64,000 nucleotides of DNA from Acidobacteriaceae bacterium KBS 146 (GCA_000688615.1 JHVA01000001.1:1302001-1366000), one strand, 5' to 3'; shown: positions 26,507-35,894, numbered from the stretch's first letter. Notes: generated by a model from the sequence alone, not told the origin. Program-made: numbers and translations.

Positions 26507-27268
26507 ATGTTGATTGAGGAGAGACGGCAGCACGTCCTCTCCGAGATTCAGAAGAACGGGAAAGTGATCGTTGCGGAGCTCTCCGACACTCTCGGAATCT
26601 CCCGCATTACCATCCGCAAAGACCTTAATAATCTTGAGAGCCGCGGGTTAGTGCAGCGAACCCACGGCGGCGCTCTTGCTCCGCAGCCTACAACCCTGGT
26701 GGATCCTTCTCTGAAGGAAAAGCAACGTCAGCGGCTGAAAGAAAAGCTGCGGATCGCTGAGGCCGCAACAAAGTTCGTTCGCGACGGGCAGTGCATTCTG
26801 CTGGATTCAGGAACGACGACGACCGCTGTTGCGCAGGCCCTGCGGCGATTCCATAACCTCACCATCGTTACCAACGCCGTCAATATCGCCTCGGAGCTTG
26901 CGGGCACCGACTTCGAGATCATCCTGATCGGCGGCACCATGCGGAAGAACGCCTTTTCGCTGGTCGGCCCGCTGGCCGAGGAGATGCTGGGAGAGATCCA
27001 CGCCGACATTCTCTTCCTCGGAGTCGATGGTTTTGATTCGTCCGTGGGAATCACCACACCGAATGTGCTGGAGTCGCGAGTCAATCGCGCGATGGTCCGG
27101 GCAGCGCGCCGAACCATTGCGGTGTGCGATTCGACAAAGTTCAATCGACGAAGCCTGGCCCTGATCGTTCCCCCTTCGGCCGTTCACACGGTCATCACCG
27201 ATTCTCAGATTCCAGAGAAAGATCTCGAGTCGCTTCGGGCTGCAGGAATCGAAGTGATCCTCGCCTGA
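26507..27268 (+). CDS. DeoR/GlpR-family transcriptional regulator
   Basis: 253 aa. The N-terminal winged helix-turn-helix (MLIEERRQHVLSEIQKNGK, then GISRITIRKDLNNLESRG, RTHGGA) and the C-terminal sugar-phosphate-sensing DeoRC domain (LDSGTTTTAVAQAL, GGTMRKNAFSLVGP) are complete. ATG 26507 is favoured over 26468 because AAAAGGA lies 6 nt upstream and the family begins at this residue. Such regulators repress sugar operons and release on binding a phosphosugar. It precedes a SIS isomerase and a PfkB kinase, the expected target operon. Tandem repeats at 27283-27323 are its likely operators. Confidence 0.9.
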   Translation: MLIEERRQHVLSEIQKNGKVIVAELSDTLGISRITIRKDLNNLESRGLVQRTHGGALAPQPTTLVDPSLKEKQRQRLKEKLRIAEAATKFVRDGQCILLDSGTTTTAVAQALRRFHNLTIVTNAVNIASELAGTDFEIILIGGTMRKNAFSLVGPLAEEMLGEIHADILFLGVDGFDSSVGITTPNVLESRVNRAMVRAARRTIAVCDSTKFNRRSLALIVPPSAVHTVITDSQIPEKDLESLRAAGIEVILA

Positions 27269-27282
27269 GGTATCGTATCTAT

Positions 27283-27323
27283 AAGTGAGTCTGTTTTCCC
27301 GACAAGTGAGTTGTTCCCCCGAC
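27283..27323 (+). promoter_or_regulatory. Tandem direct repeats, probable DeoR operators
   Basis: AAGTGAGTCTGTTTTCCCGAC-like units stand head to tail: copy 1 at 27283-27303 and copy 2 (AAGTGAGTTGTTCCCCCGAC) at 27304-27323. They lie between the regulator stop and the SIS gene, upstream of a T-rich stretch. DeoR-family proteins often bind tandem direct repeats, so these are good candidates for the regulator's sites. Confidence 0.5.
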
Positions 27324-27416
27324 ATTCCCTGATTTTCTTTTGTTTCGTTTTATTTCCTTTCTTGAGTATGATGAAATTACAGGAGTGCATTGCTCCTGCG
27401 GAGGGAATTGTCTTTT

Positions 27417-28463
27417 ATGCATCATGATGTGTGGACGCTGAGAGAGATTCAGAACCAGCCGAAGGTCTGGAGCGATTGCTTTTCGATGCTCGATCAGATC
27501 GACCTGACGGGACTGGTCGCAGGACGCGAGCCGGAGAGAGCGGAGTGGGTCTTCGTCGGATGCGGTACAAGCTACTATCTGGCGCAGGCCGCGGCATCCA
27601 GTCTCAGCATGCTTCTCAACGTCCCGGCGCGTGCAATTCCTGCGTCAGAGATTCTTCTCTTTCCCTCGCTGGCGCTTCCTCATCGTGAAGGCGCTTACTT
27701 TCCTATCCTGATCTCTCGATCGGGTCACACCTCAGAGGTTCTGCGGGTCGCCGAATATCTTCAGGCGCACGGAATCTCGTTTCTCGCGGTCACCTGCGAC
27801 GGTCACGAGCTGAAGGAGATGACTCCACGTGTTCTTAAGCTGCCTGTTGAAGAGAAGAGCACGGTGATGACCTCTTCCTTTACAGGTATGCTGCTTGGTC
27901 TGCAGTACCTTGCCGGAACCCTGGCCGGCAGGACTGCATTTCTCGATGCACTAAAGAGTCTTCCGGGAGAGCTGACGCGCCTGCTTGAAACCTACACCTC
28001 CAAAGTTGAGGCGTTCGCCCAAACAGAGTTGAACGACATTGCCTTTCTTGGGCAGGGACCTCTCTATCCCATCGCCTCCGAGACGGCTTTGAAGGTGATG
28101 GAATCTTCGAGTACCTACGCGCAATACTTCCACACGCTGGAATTTCGTCACGGTCCGAAGTCCATCGCAGGCCCAAAGACGCTCGTTGGAGCCCTGATCT
28201 CTGAGGCGGGTCTCGATCAAGAGGCTGCAGTACTGAGTGAGATGAAGCTGCTTGGCTCTTCGACGATGGCAGTCACCAATACCGCGTCGCGTGCTCTTAC
28301 GGAATCCGCAGATCTTCTCATCGAGCTCGGCCTCTCTGTCCCGGAGCTAGCGCGAATTGCCGTGTACGTTGTGTGGGGGCAGCTTTTCGGAAGCTATCGC
28401 GGTCTGGCGAAGGGGCTGGACCCGGATAACCCCAGAAATCTGAGTCGTGTTGTCACCCTTTAG
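27417..28463 (+). CDS. SIS-domain sugar-phosphate isomerase/deaminase
   Basis: 348 aa with two SIS domains. The phosphosugar-binding patterns are FVGCGTSYYLAQAAASSL, ILISRSGHTSEVLRVAEYL, KSTVMTSSFTGMLLGL and MESSSTYAQYFHTLEFRHGP. This layout matches AgaS/FrlB-type and glutaminase-less GlmS-like enzymes, which isomerise or deaminate amino-sugar or glycated-amine phosphates. ATG 27417, with GGAGGG upstream, is taken; a TTG at 27390 is an alternative. It forms a probable operon with the PfkB kinase 8 nt downstream. The sugar is not identifiable. Confidence 0.85.
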   Translation: MHHDVWTLREIQNQPKVWSDCFSMLDQIDLTGLVAGREPERAEWVFVGCGTSYYLAQAAASSLSMLLNVPARAIPASEILLFPSLALPHREGAYFPILISRSGHTSEVLRVAEYLQAHGISFLAVTCDGHELKEMTPRVLKLPVEEKSTVMTSSFTGMLLGLQYLAGTLAGRTAFLDALKSLPGELTRLLETYTSKVEAFAQTELNDIAFLGQGPLYPIASETALKVMESSSTYAQYFHTLEFRHGPKSIAGPKTLVGALISEAGLDQEAAVLSEMKLLGSSTMAVTNTASRALTESADLLIELGLSVPELARIAVYVVWGQLFGSYRGLAKGLDPDNPRNLSRVVTL

Positions 28464-28471
28464 AGCTCGGC

Positions 28472-29410
28472 ATGAAAAGTTTTGACATCACCATTGCAGG
28501 CGATATCAATCTCGACCTGATCCTCTACGGTCTTCCTCGGCAGATGCCCACGGAACGTGAACTTCTGGCGAAGGACTTCAAGCTTACGCTTGGGGGCTCC
28601 TCTGCCATTCTGGCCCACAATCTTGCCGTGTTAGGCAGCCGCGTAGGACTAATCGGCAAGGTAGGACGCGATGAGATGGGTATAGTTGCGCTCGATCGGC
28701 TGCAGCAGGCTGGCGTCGATCTTTCTCATTGCATCCAGACTGTCGATGGAACGCGGACCGGAGTTACCATCCTGCTGCATCATGGCACCTCCCGGCACAT
28801 CCTCACCTATCTGGGAACGATGGCCGAGCTGACGACCGATGAACTGAACGTCGACTATCTCGCACAGGCAAAGCACTTTCATGTCTCCTCCTTTTTTCTG
28901 CAGAAGGGACTTCAGAAAGGCCTGCCTGGGCTCTGTCGAGAGCTTCGTGAGCGGGGTCTGTCTGTTTCGCTCGACACCAACGATGATCCGGACGACGAGT
29001 GGGGCGAGACCTTCACATCCATGCTTCCGGTCATCGATCTTCTTTTACCCAATGAAGACGAAGCTCGACGGATGGCTCACAAAGACGACCTGAGTGAGGC
29101 GGTTGACTGGCTGTCGCAGCAAGTCCCGATCGTTGCCGTCAAATGCGGGGAACGCGGTGCGCTGGTACAACAGGGCAAGCAGCGATGGGAGATTCCTGCC
29201 ACGGCGGTCATCCCCATCGATACAATCGGCGCCGGTGACAGCTTCAATGCAGGCTTTCTCTCACGCTTTGTTCAGGGAGAGCCATTGGCAGCCTGTGCGG
29301 CAGCAGGAAACCTTGCTGCAGCGACGTCCACGTTGCGAGCCGGCGGAACGGAGTCGTTCCGCGATCCCGAACTGGTTCGCCGCCTCAGGCAAGCGGACCG
29401 TGAGGGTTAG
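28472..29410 (+). CDS. PfkB-family carbohydrate kinase
   Basis: 312 aa. The PfkB signatures are present: LTLGGSSAILAHNLAVLG near the N-terminus and the C-terminal catalytic GAGDSFNAGFLSRF, where the Asp is the catalytic base. LLLPNEDEARRM and VVAVKCGERGALV are family-typical. It would phosphorylate a sugar, sugar phosphate or nucleoside. Eight nt after the SIS gene, it should share its transcript. Its stop overlaps that of the convergent beta-CASP gene by about four bases. A SIS-PfkB pair under a DeoR regulator suggests an amino-sugar or glycated-compound pathway. Confidence 0.9.
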   Translation: MKSFDITIAGDINLDLILYGLPRQMPTERELLAKDFKLTLGGSSAILAHNLAVLGSRVGLIGKVGRDEMGIVALDRLQQAGVDLSHCIQTVDGTRTGVTILLHHGTSRHILTYLGTMAELTTDELNVDYLAQAKHFHVSSFFLQKGLQKGLPGLCRELRERGLSVSLDTNDDPDDEWGETFTSMLPVIDLLLPNEDEARRMAHKDDLSEAVDWLSQQVPIVAVKCGERGALVQQGKQRWEIPATAVIPIDTIGAGDSFNAGFLSRFVQGEPLAACAAAGNLAAATSTLRAGGTESFRDPELVRRLRQADREG

Positions 29411-30867
29411 CTAATCTCGAAGCGATCTCCTCGCGCAGGACAAACCACCTCCAGGCCATAGCGTCTGTGGATCTCTTCCATCAACGCCTGCTGTGCCAAT
29501 GGCTCGCCATGGACGAGGAAGACTTTTTTCAGCCCTTTCACCGCGGGTGCCATCCATTCCAGCAGTTCGGACTGATCGGCATGGCCGCTCAGTTCCCCGA
29601 TGGAGTCAACCTCGGCACGCAGCCGCATCGGCTCGCCGAAGATGTTGACCTCAGGAAGCCTATCGACCAGTTTGCGGCCCAAAGTATTAGCAGCCTGATA
29701 TCCGGTGATCAGAATCAGGTTTCGTGGATCCTCGATTCCGTTCTTCAGATGATGAAGGATTCTTCCTGCCTCACACATGCCTGAGGCAGCCATCACGATG
29801 AATGGGACATGAAGATCGTTGAGAGCTTTGCTCTCCTGTACGGTCTGGGTGTAACGCAGACGTTCCCATCCGAAGGGATCGATGCCCTTCTTGAAGTATC
29901 CGCTGATCTCCTCGTCCCAGTCGTCCGTGTGCTCGCGAAATACCTCGGTGATCTTGCTGGCAAGGGGGCTGTCTACGAAGATTGGAAGATCGGGAATCTG
30001 CTTTTCTTCGGTAAGCTCGTGCAGCAACATCACGAGCTGCTGCGTTCGTTCTACAGCAAAGGCCGGGACGATAACTCTGCCGCCACGTGCGGTCACTCGC
30101 TTGATCAGCCTGGAAAGCTTCTGCTTTACCGGGCCGGGAGGCTGATGCAGCCGATTGCCGTAAGTGCTCTCCATAATCAGGTAATCGGCGGACGGCGCCT
30201 CATCGGGGTCTTTGATGATCGGAAGATTTTTTCTTCCCACATCTCCGGAAAATAGCAGCCGCGTCTTCTCGCCCTTCTCCTTCGCCTCGACGAGAACGCA
30301 GGCCGACCCGAGCATGTGTCCTGCATTGGTTAGCGAGACGCTGAATCCTTCATCCCTGGTCGAGCCCGCCAGGATCGTCGGTTCATGCAGATGCACCGGG
30401 CGCATCTGCTGCAGTACCTGTTCTGCATCTTCCTGCGTGTAAAGCGGAGCGAAAGGTTCTACTCCAGGAGGCGCACCGATCTGTCTGCGGCCCCAGCGAC
30501 GACGATTCATGAAGTCCGCATCGCCTTCCTGGATATGCGCGCTGTCTTTCAGCATGGGATTGCAGAGGTCGATTGTGGTCGGGGTGGTATAGATTGGTCC
30601 GCGGTATCCCTGCTTCACCAGCCCGGGAAGATTTCCACTGTGGTCGATGTGAGCATGCGACAAGACAACTGCACTCAGTGCGGTTCCGTTCTGGCTGGCT
30701 AACTCTTCCGGCTTTAGAGCCAGATGGGTATTGATCTCGTAAGCCTCCTGGCGTCTGCCTTGAAAAAGTCCGCAGTCCAGAAGAATCTGGCGCCCCGCAC
30801 ACTCCAGATGATGCGATGATCCGGTAACTGTTCGGGCGGCGCCCCAAAAATGCAAACGAATTCCCAT
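29407..30867 (-). CDS. Metallo-beta-lactamase/beta-CASP RNA-processing-type hydrolase
   Basis: 486 aa. The MBL zinc ligands are present (SHAHIDHSG, NAGHMLGSA, FSGDVGR), followed by beta-CASP features (motif A-C region including PAFAVERTQQL, ASGMCEAGRILHHL) and the C-terminal ELSGHADQSELLEW with an RMMBL domain. Members act as RNA endo/exonucleases related to CPSF-73 or RNase J-like enzymes. The arrangement is that of bacterial homologues without extra KH domains. It is divergent from tRNA-Val by 156 nt; whether it processes that tRNA is unknown. Confidence 0.9.
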   Translation of the reverse strand: MGIRLHFWGAARTVTGSSHHLECAGRQILLDCGLFQGRRQEAYEINTHLALKPEELASQNGTALSAVVLSHAHIDHSGNLPGLVKQGYRGPIYTTPTTIDLCNPMLKDSAHIQEGDADFMNRRRWGRRQIGAPPGVEPFAPLYTQEDAEQVLQQMRPVHLHEPTILAGSTRDEGFSVSLTNAGHMLGSACVLVEAKEKGEKTRLLFSGDVGRKNLPIIKDPDEAPSADYLIMESTYGNRLHQPPGPVKQKLSRLIKRVTARGGRVIVPAFAVERTQQLVMLLHELTEEKQIPDLPIFVDSPLASKITEVFREHTDDWDEEISGYFKKGIDPFGWERLRYTQTVQESKALNDLHVPFIVMAASGMCEAGRILHHLKNGIEDPRNLILITGYQAANTLGRKLVDRLPEVNIFGEPMRLRAEVDSIGELSGHADQSELLEWMAPAVKGLKKVFLVHGEPLAQQALMEEIHRRYGLEVVCPARGDRFEIS

Positions 30868-30973
30868 GCTGTTCTCTGGTTCCTCTCACGAAAAAGCGGG
30901 TAACCCCACACAATGGATGAAGATATCCTGAACCCGCGCGCGGTGGCAATTGCGCCGAAGGAGTGCTTCCACA

Positions 30974-31002
30974 TTGCATCTCGCTCCGCGCTCCCTTACA
31001 CT
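30974..31002 (+). promoter_or_regulatory. Promoter of tRNA-Val
   Basis: TTGCAT at 30974-30979 and TACACT at 30997-31002 are separated by exactly 17 nt and lie 21 nt upstream of the mature tRNA 5' end, a good match to a sigma-70 promoter. Confidence 0.65.
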
Positions 31003-31023
31003 GAAGCAGGTCCACCACAGAAT

Positions 31024-31100
<77 letters not shown>

Positions 31101-31366
31101 TTCACCCGTCCGAACCACGTTCGGAGGTCAGGACTTCTTCCCTACAGGTCATCGAAAGCGCACTCATCAGAGTCAGCTTGCTTCTAGGCCGCGCGGTCTC
31201 TTCTTAAGGGACTTCTGCGTGGACTCAAGCTCACAAATCTGGTTCGGAAGTTACTCCGGATAGATGACTCTCGTCATCACCATGAACTTAACTATAGTGT
31301 CTTCAATAGCTTACCGCGAATAATTTTTAAAAGCGATTGGTAAATGTGGGCTAAAGTGTGGGCCAC
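31101..31366. other. Gap after tRNA-Val, with a possible terminator
   Basis: TCCGAAC-CA-CGTTCGGA just after the tRNA (about 31109-31125) can form a 7-bp hairpin and may end the tRNA transcript, although no T run follows. The rest is A+T-richer near 31275-31350 and should hold the acyltransferase promoter. No gene seen. Confidence 0.4.
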
Positions 31367-32449
31367 ATGAATGCCAGTGCTCGCTATTACGGAATACAGA
31401 TTTTGCGAGGCGTCGCAGCGGTTCTTGTTCTATTTCACCATCAGGTGGTTGCCCTTCGCGATCTGCGGATTCCCGGTGCGGAACATTTCTTCTTCCTGCT
31501 GCGGGGAGCGTTCGGCGTAGATATCTTTTTCCCGGTCAGCGGATTCGTTATGTTCCTAACAGCTTCGGCTGCGTTGAGGCGAACCGATTCCGTCAACGCT
31601 GCCGCTGAATTTACGTGGCGTCGTCTTATTCGCATCTTGCCCCTCTATTGGATCTTCACCACGCTCAAGCTTGCTGCCGATCGGTTTACTGTTTCGGGAA
31701 GCCTGGTCGCACATTTCGGTCTTTGGTATATCGCCGCTTCCTATCTGTTCCTCCCGGCATATAACCCGCATGGACAGGTTCTGCCCATTCTTCCGGTCGG
31801 CTGGACGCTCGCCTACGAGGCGATGTTTTATCTCGTTGTGGCTTTGTGCATACGATGGAGAGCGCCTCTACTCACCTGGTGCGCTCTTGCCATCGGGGTA
31901 TCTTCACTCATAGGAATCTATATCCCGCATGCGTGGGGAGCTCTTACCTGGATGGCGAATCCCATCGAGTTGGAGTTTCTCGGCGGGCTCTTTCTGGCAG
32001 CTCTCTGTCAGAGAAAGATCCTTCTTCCCTCTCCACTTGCTGTCCTGATCATCATCTCCTGCGTTCTCTGGATCGCTTCGATTCCATGGGAGGCGGAAGA
32101 GTCGCTCCTGCGCGCCGCTCTGTGGGGTATTCCGGGATGCCTTCTGTTGTGGTCGTTTACGTCACTTGAGCGTGGATTGAATCTCTCTAAGAGACGCCTC
32201 CTTCTGCTTCTGGGGGACGCGTCCTATTCTCTCTATCTTGTTCATCTCTTCATCGTCCCCCTCACGGCTCGGCTTGTCGCAAGACTTCATCCCGGAGGGC
32301 TAATATCGCTGACGCTCGCTCAGCTCGCAGGCGCGATGGGCACTATCGGCGTCGCAATTCTCGTTCATACTCGGATTGAGCTGCCCTTGATGTCATTCTT
32401 TCTGGGGCGGGTTCCCTGGTCGCTGCGGGTTGCGGAAGAGCGAAGCTAA
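31367..32449 (+). CDS. Acyltransferase family 3 membrane protein (OafA/YrhL-like)
   Basis: 360 aa with about ten hydrophobic helices. The start reads YYGIQILRGVAAVLVLFHHQVV, and the early arginine pair RRLIRILPLYWIFT fits acyltransferase-3 proteins, which O-acylate cell-surface sugars or lipids using cytoplasmic acyl donors. HxxxDxFFxxSGFV-type sequence is represented by GAFGVDIFFPVSGFVMFL. ATG 31367 is used; GTG 31358 is in frame as an alternative. It is monocistronic. Substrate unknown. Confidence 0.88.
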   Translation: MNASARYYGIQILRGVAAVLVLFHHQVVALRDLRIPGAEHFFFLLRGAFGVDIFFPVSGFVMFLTASAALRRTDSVNAAAEFTWRRLIRILPLYWIFTTLKLAADRFTVSGSLVAHFGLWYIAASYLFLPAYNPHGQVLPILPVGWTLAYEAMFYLVVALCIRWRAPLLTWCALAIGVSSLIGIYIPHAWGALTWMANPIELEFLGGLFLAALCQRKILLPSPLAVLIIISCVLWIASIPWEAEESLLRAALWGIPGCLLLWSFTSLERGLNLSKRRLLLLLGDASYSLYLVHLFIVPLTARLVARLHPGGLISLTLAQLAGAMGTIGVAILVHTRIELPLMSFFLGRVPWSLRVAEERS

Positions 32450-32534
32450 TTGCGCACGTTGATCTTGCTGCGGTTCCAGGAATAGCGTTTCTGGCTCCGA
32501 TCTCACTTTCTGCGTTCAACCGATATCGGAAATC

Positions 32535-32819
32535 TCAACGCTTCTTCCCGTTTTTCTTCTTCTTTTTCTTCAGCGCTTTAGATTTAGGTCTCTGCTTTTT
32601 GCTTTTGACTTTCTTCTTCTTTTTTTCAGAAGCGGGTTCTGCTCCGGTCAGTATCTCTGCGTGATAGGTAATTTCGCTCTCGTACCAGCACAGCAACTCG
32701 ACGCCGCAGGAACACAGCTCCCGATGCGGCATGCTCTTCACCCAGTCAGAACACTCTCCGTGCTTTTCTCCACAGGAAGGACAGACCACCCAATCTCTGC
32801 TTACCGTCCTTAGAACCAT
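32535..32819 (-). CDS. Small zinc-ribbon-like protein with lysine-rich tail
   Basis: 94 aa. Cysteines pair as CPSCGEKHGEC and LCSCGVELLC, suggesting a metal site. The C-terminal 30 residues are almost all Lys with Ser, Ala, Arg and Asn, coded largely by AAG/AAA. The tail suggests nucleic-acid contact by charge; I do not recognise a family. It lies between the acyltransferase and OpgC-like genes on the opposite strand. Confidence that it is expressed is moderate. Confidence 0.5.
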   Translation of the reverse strand: MVLRTVSRDWVVCPSCGEKHGECSDWVKSMPHRELCSCGVELLCWYESEITYHAEILTGAEPASEKKKKKVKSKKQRPKSKALKKKKKKNGKKR

Positions 32820-32991
32820 CCCTTACGCCTCCTTCTCTTAGGATGCAGGAAAGTGTCCCTCCTCGGCCAGAAGAGTCTTCGCTTTCAGCCGTTCCTCCGC
32901 CTGCAACCGAATTGTCTCCGAAGCATCAAAACCAAGACCTCTGACGCAACATCGTTCTTCCGGGCGCGTCTTAATAACAGGAGCGCCGCTG

Positions 32992-34176
32992 GTGGCCCTT
33001 GAGCAAACATCGACTTCCCTCCCACGGCTCGCTCCCACAAGGCGGCGTCCGGAGCTGGATGCGCTGCGTGGATTCTTCCTCGTCTGGATGACGCTGAATC
33101 ATCTACCCACCAGGCTGAGTGACTACTTCAATCAGCCACTCGGATTCATCTCGTCGGCAGAGGGCTTCGTCTTTCTCTCCGGTCTTCTTCTGGCGATGCT
33201 CTCCATCCGACTAGCTAAAAAAGAACCCCAGCAGATGTGCGAGAAGATCTGGAAGCGTAGCCTGCGCATCTACGGGTATCACCTTTTCATGCTGCTGTTC
33301 GCCTTCACCATCGCAGCGACCGTAGCCTCGCATGCACATCGCACCGCTCTCTACAATCTGCTGAATTACTACCTTGCGCATCCTTTCTCGGCGATCGTCT
33401 CATCGTTGCTGCTGGTTTACTGCCCGCCGCTGCTCGATATCCTGCCGATCTATATCGTCTTCATGTTCACCACGCCGCCGCTGCTGATCTTTGCCGCGCG
33501 AAGAGGCTGGGGTTGGATTCTCGCGGCCAGCGGCTCTATCTGGCTTCTCGCACAGTTCGGCCTGCGAACCTGGGTCCACGACCTTACCGTCAGGACGACT
33601 CACCTCAACATCCCCTTGCAGGAGACCGGGGCCTTCAATCTCTTTGCCTGGCAATTGATCTGGGTTCTTGGCCTCTGCTTCGGCGCCTTCATCGCTGGGC
33701 GCAGACAGCCGTTTCCGAGAATCCCTCGCGTTGTTTACCTTCTGAGCACGGCCATCTGCCTGTTCTTCCTTGGAGTACGCCACTCCTGGTTCGGGGCGCA
33801 CCTTACACCGCAATTTTTCGGCATGCAGCTCGATAAGTGGCAGATCGGCCCTCTTCGCCTGCTCAACCTCGCAGCGTTCGCGCTCTTCCTCTATGGCTCA
33901 CGAGCCGTGGTCAAGCGCATCGTCAGCATCGAGCCCTTCCTCACCCTCGGCAAAGCCTCGCTCGAAGTCTTCTGCGCGCATCTCTTCTTCGTCTTCGTCG
34001 GGCTTGCTCTTCTCTCAGGGGACGCTGGCCAGCTTCATGGCGTCCGTGCCGCGCTTCTCATCCTTATGACTTTCTCCGGAATGTTTCTGGTGGCGCTCCG
34101 TGCGATCAACCGCCAGCAGCAGAACAATGGGCGTCGTGTCCATCCCTACCCGAGCGATGCAGCTTCGCCTAGCTGA
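32992..34176 (+). CDS. OpgC-domain membrane protein
   Basis: 394-aa multi-pass protein. RRRPELDALRGFFLVWMTLNHLP at the start and FGFISSAEGFVFLSGLL-type sequence match the OpgC domain, known from succinylation of periplasmic glucans. GTG at 32992 with AGGAG 8 nt upstream defines the start. RRSGWILAAS-like loops and a final helical segment fit about ten membrane helices. It is the second acyltransferase-type membrane protein in 3 kb, so surface-polymer decoration is a plausible theme. No glucan synthase is nearby. Confidence 0.85.
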   Translation: MALEQTSTSLPRLAPTRRRPELDALRGFFLVWMTLNHLPTRLSDYFNQPLGFISSAEGFVFLSGLLLAMLSIRLAKKEPQQMCEKIWKRSLRIYGYHLFMLLFAFTIAATVASHAHRTALYNLLNYYLAHPFSAIVSSLLLVYCPPLLDILPIYIVFMFTTPPLLIFAARRGWGWILAASGSIWLLAQFGLRTWVHDLTVRTTHLNIPLQETGAFNLFAWQLIWVLGLCFGAFIAGRRQPFPRIPRVVYLLSTAICLFFLGVRHSWFGAHLTPQFFGMQLDKWQIGPLRLLNLAAFALFLYGSRAVVKRIVSIEPFLTLGKASLEVFCAHLFFVFVGLALLSGDAGQLHGVRAALLILMTFSGMFLVALRAINRQQQNNGRRVHPYPSDAASPS

Positions 34177-34206
34177 TTCTGCACAATCCTAAAAGCGAGC
34201 TTTGGA

Positions 34207-34782
34207 TTATTGAGTGTCTTCAATCTTTCCCGCCAATGTCAGATCGATCGAAACCTCTTTCGCCACACGCAGCACAAACGTACTTGGGTCTTTCATACCC
34301 CACTGCACATACGGAACAACGAAGTGCGTCGTGGCAGAACATCGTCCGCCTTCGATATGAACTGAGACTGGAACCGTGAGCGGATGCGACGAGCCGTGCA
34401 CCGTGAACAGTCCGGTGACCTGCACCGTCGAATCCCCGCTTTCAGCCAAGCTCCCGGTCATCGTCTGTGGTGCGAAGGATACGGTTGTGAACTTTCCCGC
34501 CTCAAGAACGTCCTTGCTCATGCGCCGGTCACGCGTGTCGTTGCCGCTCTTTCCGCTGCCGGCACCCACATTGATGACACCTGAGACCGTTGAAGCGTCA
34601 CGGTTGAATCTTACCTCTCCCTCCGAGACCTGAAAGTTTCCGCGCACCGTGTGCAGAACGTCTCCAAGTGTGAAGGAAACCTGGCTCTGTACGGGATCGA
34701 TGCGAACCGTCGTCGTCTGCGCTCCAGCAAGCCCAGCGCAAAGGAGCACTCCCGCCATCACAAACTTTGAACGCAATCCCAT
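34207..34782 (-). CDS. YceI-family secreted protein
   Basis: 191 aa. A signal peptide (MGLRSKFVMAGVLLCAGLAGA) leads into the YceI/lipocalin-like fold with VRIDPVQSQVSFTLGDVLHTV, VINVGAGSGKSGNDTRDRRMSKDVL and the beta-strand-rich end. Members bind isoprenoid-like lipids in the periplasm. Its start overlaps the end of the FAD reductase gene by 25 nt, so the two are co-transcribed. That partner belongs to the geranylgeranyl-reductase family, giving a consistent isoprenoid/lipid theme (inference). Confidence 0.9.
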   Translation of the reverse strand: MGLRSKFVMAGVLLCAGLAGAQTTTVRIDPVQSQVSFTLGDVLHTVRGNFQVSEGEVRFNRDASTVSGVINVGAGSGKSGNDTRDRRMSKDVLEAGKFTTVSFAPQTMTGSLAESGDSTVQVTGLFTVHGSSHPLTVPVSVHIEGGRCSATTHFVVPYVQWGMKDPSTFVLRVAKEVSIDLTLAGKIEDTQ

Positions 34783-35894
34783 ACCTCCTGTGTCGCGAGA
34801 ATCTGCAGCCCCAGACTAAGGATTCCGCTGCTTCCCAGAATGGTTAGTGGAGCGATTCCAACGTGAACCGACAGCATCTGCTCAAAGACTCGCGGGTCTC
34901 GATAGAAAGCTTTCTGCATCCAATGGCGCGCGGCCGCAAATCGATCCAGCAGCAGCATCGACCGCGACATGAAGATCGGAACCCGATTGATTCTTCGATG
35001 AGCCTGCTGGTAGAGATTCAGGTTGCCGCGACTGAGAGCGGTCGCGAGTTCTCTGGCCTGTAGAAAAGAAAGCGCCAGTCCCTGCCCGGCGATCGCGTCG
35101 ACAGAGCCCGAGGCATCGCCCACCAGCGCCGTGCATCCGCTCGTAACCCGATCGTAGATGCGCCCCTCGGTAACGGCACCGCGCTGCGAGCTCTCCACTT
35201 CCGCACCCTGCAGCCGTTCCGCCAGCTCTGGAAACCAGGCTAACGATGCATCCACGGAACGGAATCGATCACGGCCGACGACGACCACGCAGACCGCCTC
35301 GGGCCCAACCGGCGTCACGTACGCCTGGCCCCGATCGCTCCAGTGAATTTCCATGAACTTGTCCCACGGACGAACTTTGAAGTGTTGCCTTAATCCAATC
35401 CTTCGGCTCAGCCGTCTTCCTTTTCCCAGGCCAAGACGCTCACGCGTCCGAGAGTGAATGCCATCGGCTCCGATGACCCACTTCGTTCGGATCGGTTCGT
35501 GCCCGGTCCGAACTACGCCGTCCTTCACGTCCAGGACCTGCGTCGACCAGCGGAACGTTACGCCCAGCTCGGAAGCCCGGCGATGCAGCATCTCGTGCAG
35601 CGTCGTCCTTCGCAGGCCTCTACCCTCTCCCTGCGAAAACCGCGCCTCGACCGATCTTCCGGCCTCAACAAATCGAATGCCGCAGAAGAGCCCGGATTCC
35701 TCGTCCGAAGGAAACACGCCTAGCGCCGCCAGCGCGGCTAAGCCGTCCGGCATCAAACCCTCGCCACAGGCCTTATCGATCGGTGGCTTAAAACAATCCG
35801 CAACGACAACATCGAAGCCCTCAAGCCTTGCAGCAATTGCCGCTGCCAGTCCTGCAGGACCGCCTCCGCACACAAAGACGTCCGTCACCTGCAT
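34758..35894 (-). CDS. FAD-dependent oxidoreductase of the geranylgeranyl-reductase family
   Basis: 378 aa. An N-terminal dinucleotide-binding motif (VFVCGGGPAGLAAAIAARLEG), the characteristic CGEGLMPDGLAAL and DASGSVDAIAGQGLALSF place it in the FAD-dependent group that reduces isoprenoid double bonds or hydroxylates aromatics. The GDASG motif binds FAD. It is divergent from the ChbG/HpnK gene and overlaps the YceI gene downstream. Quinone, carotenoid or lipid modification is likely; substrate unknown. Confidence 0.83.
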   Translation of the reverse strand: MQVTDVFVCGGGPAGLAAAIAARLEGFDVVVADCFKPPIDKACGEGLMPDGLAALAALGVFPSDEESGLFCGIRFVEAGRSVEARFSQGEGRGLRRTTLHEMLHRRASELGVTFRWSTQVLDVKDGVVRTGHEPIRTKWVIGADGIHSRTRERLGLGKGRRLSRRIGLRQHFKVRPWDKFMEIHWSDRGQAYVTPVGPEAVCVVVVGRDRFRSVDASLAWFPELAERLQGAEVESSQRGAVTEGRIYDRVTSGCTALVGDASGSVDAIAGQGLALSFLQARELATALSRGNLNLYQQAHRRINRVPIFMSRSMLLLDRFAAARHWMQKAFYRDPRVFEQMLSVHVGIAPLTILGSSGILSLGLQILATQEVWDCVQSL

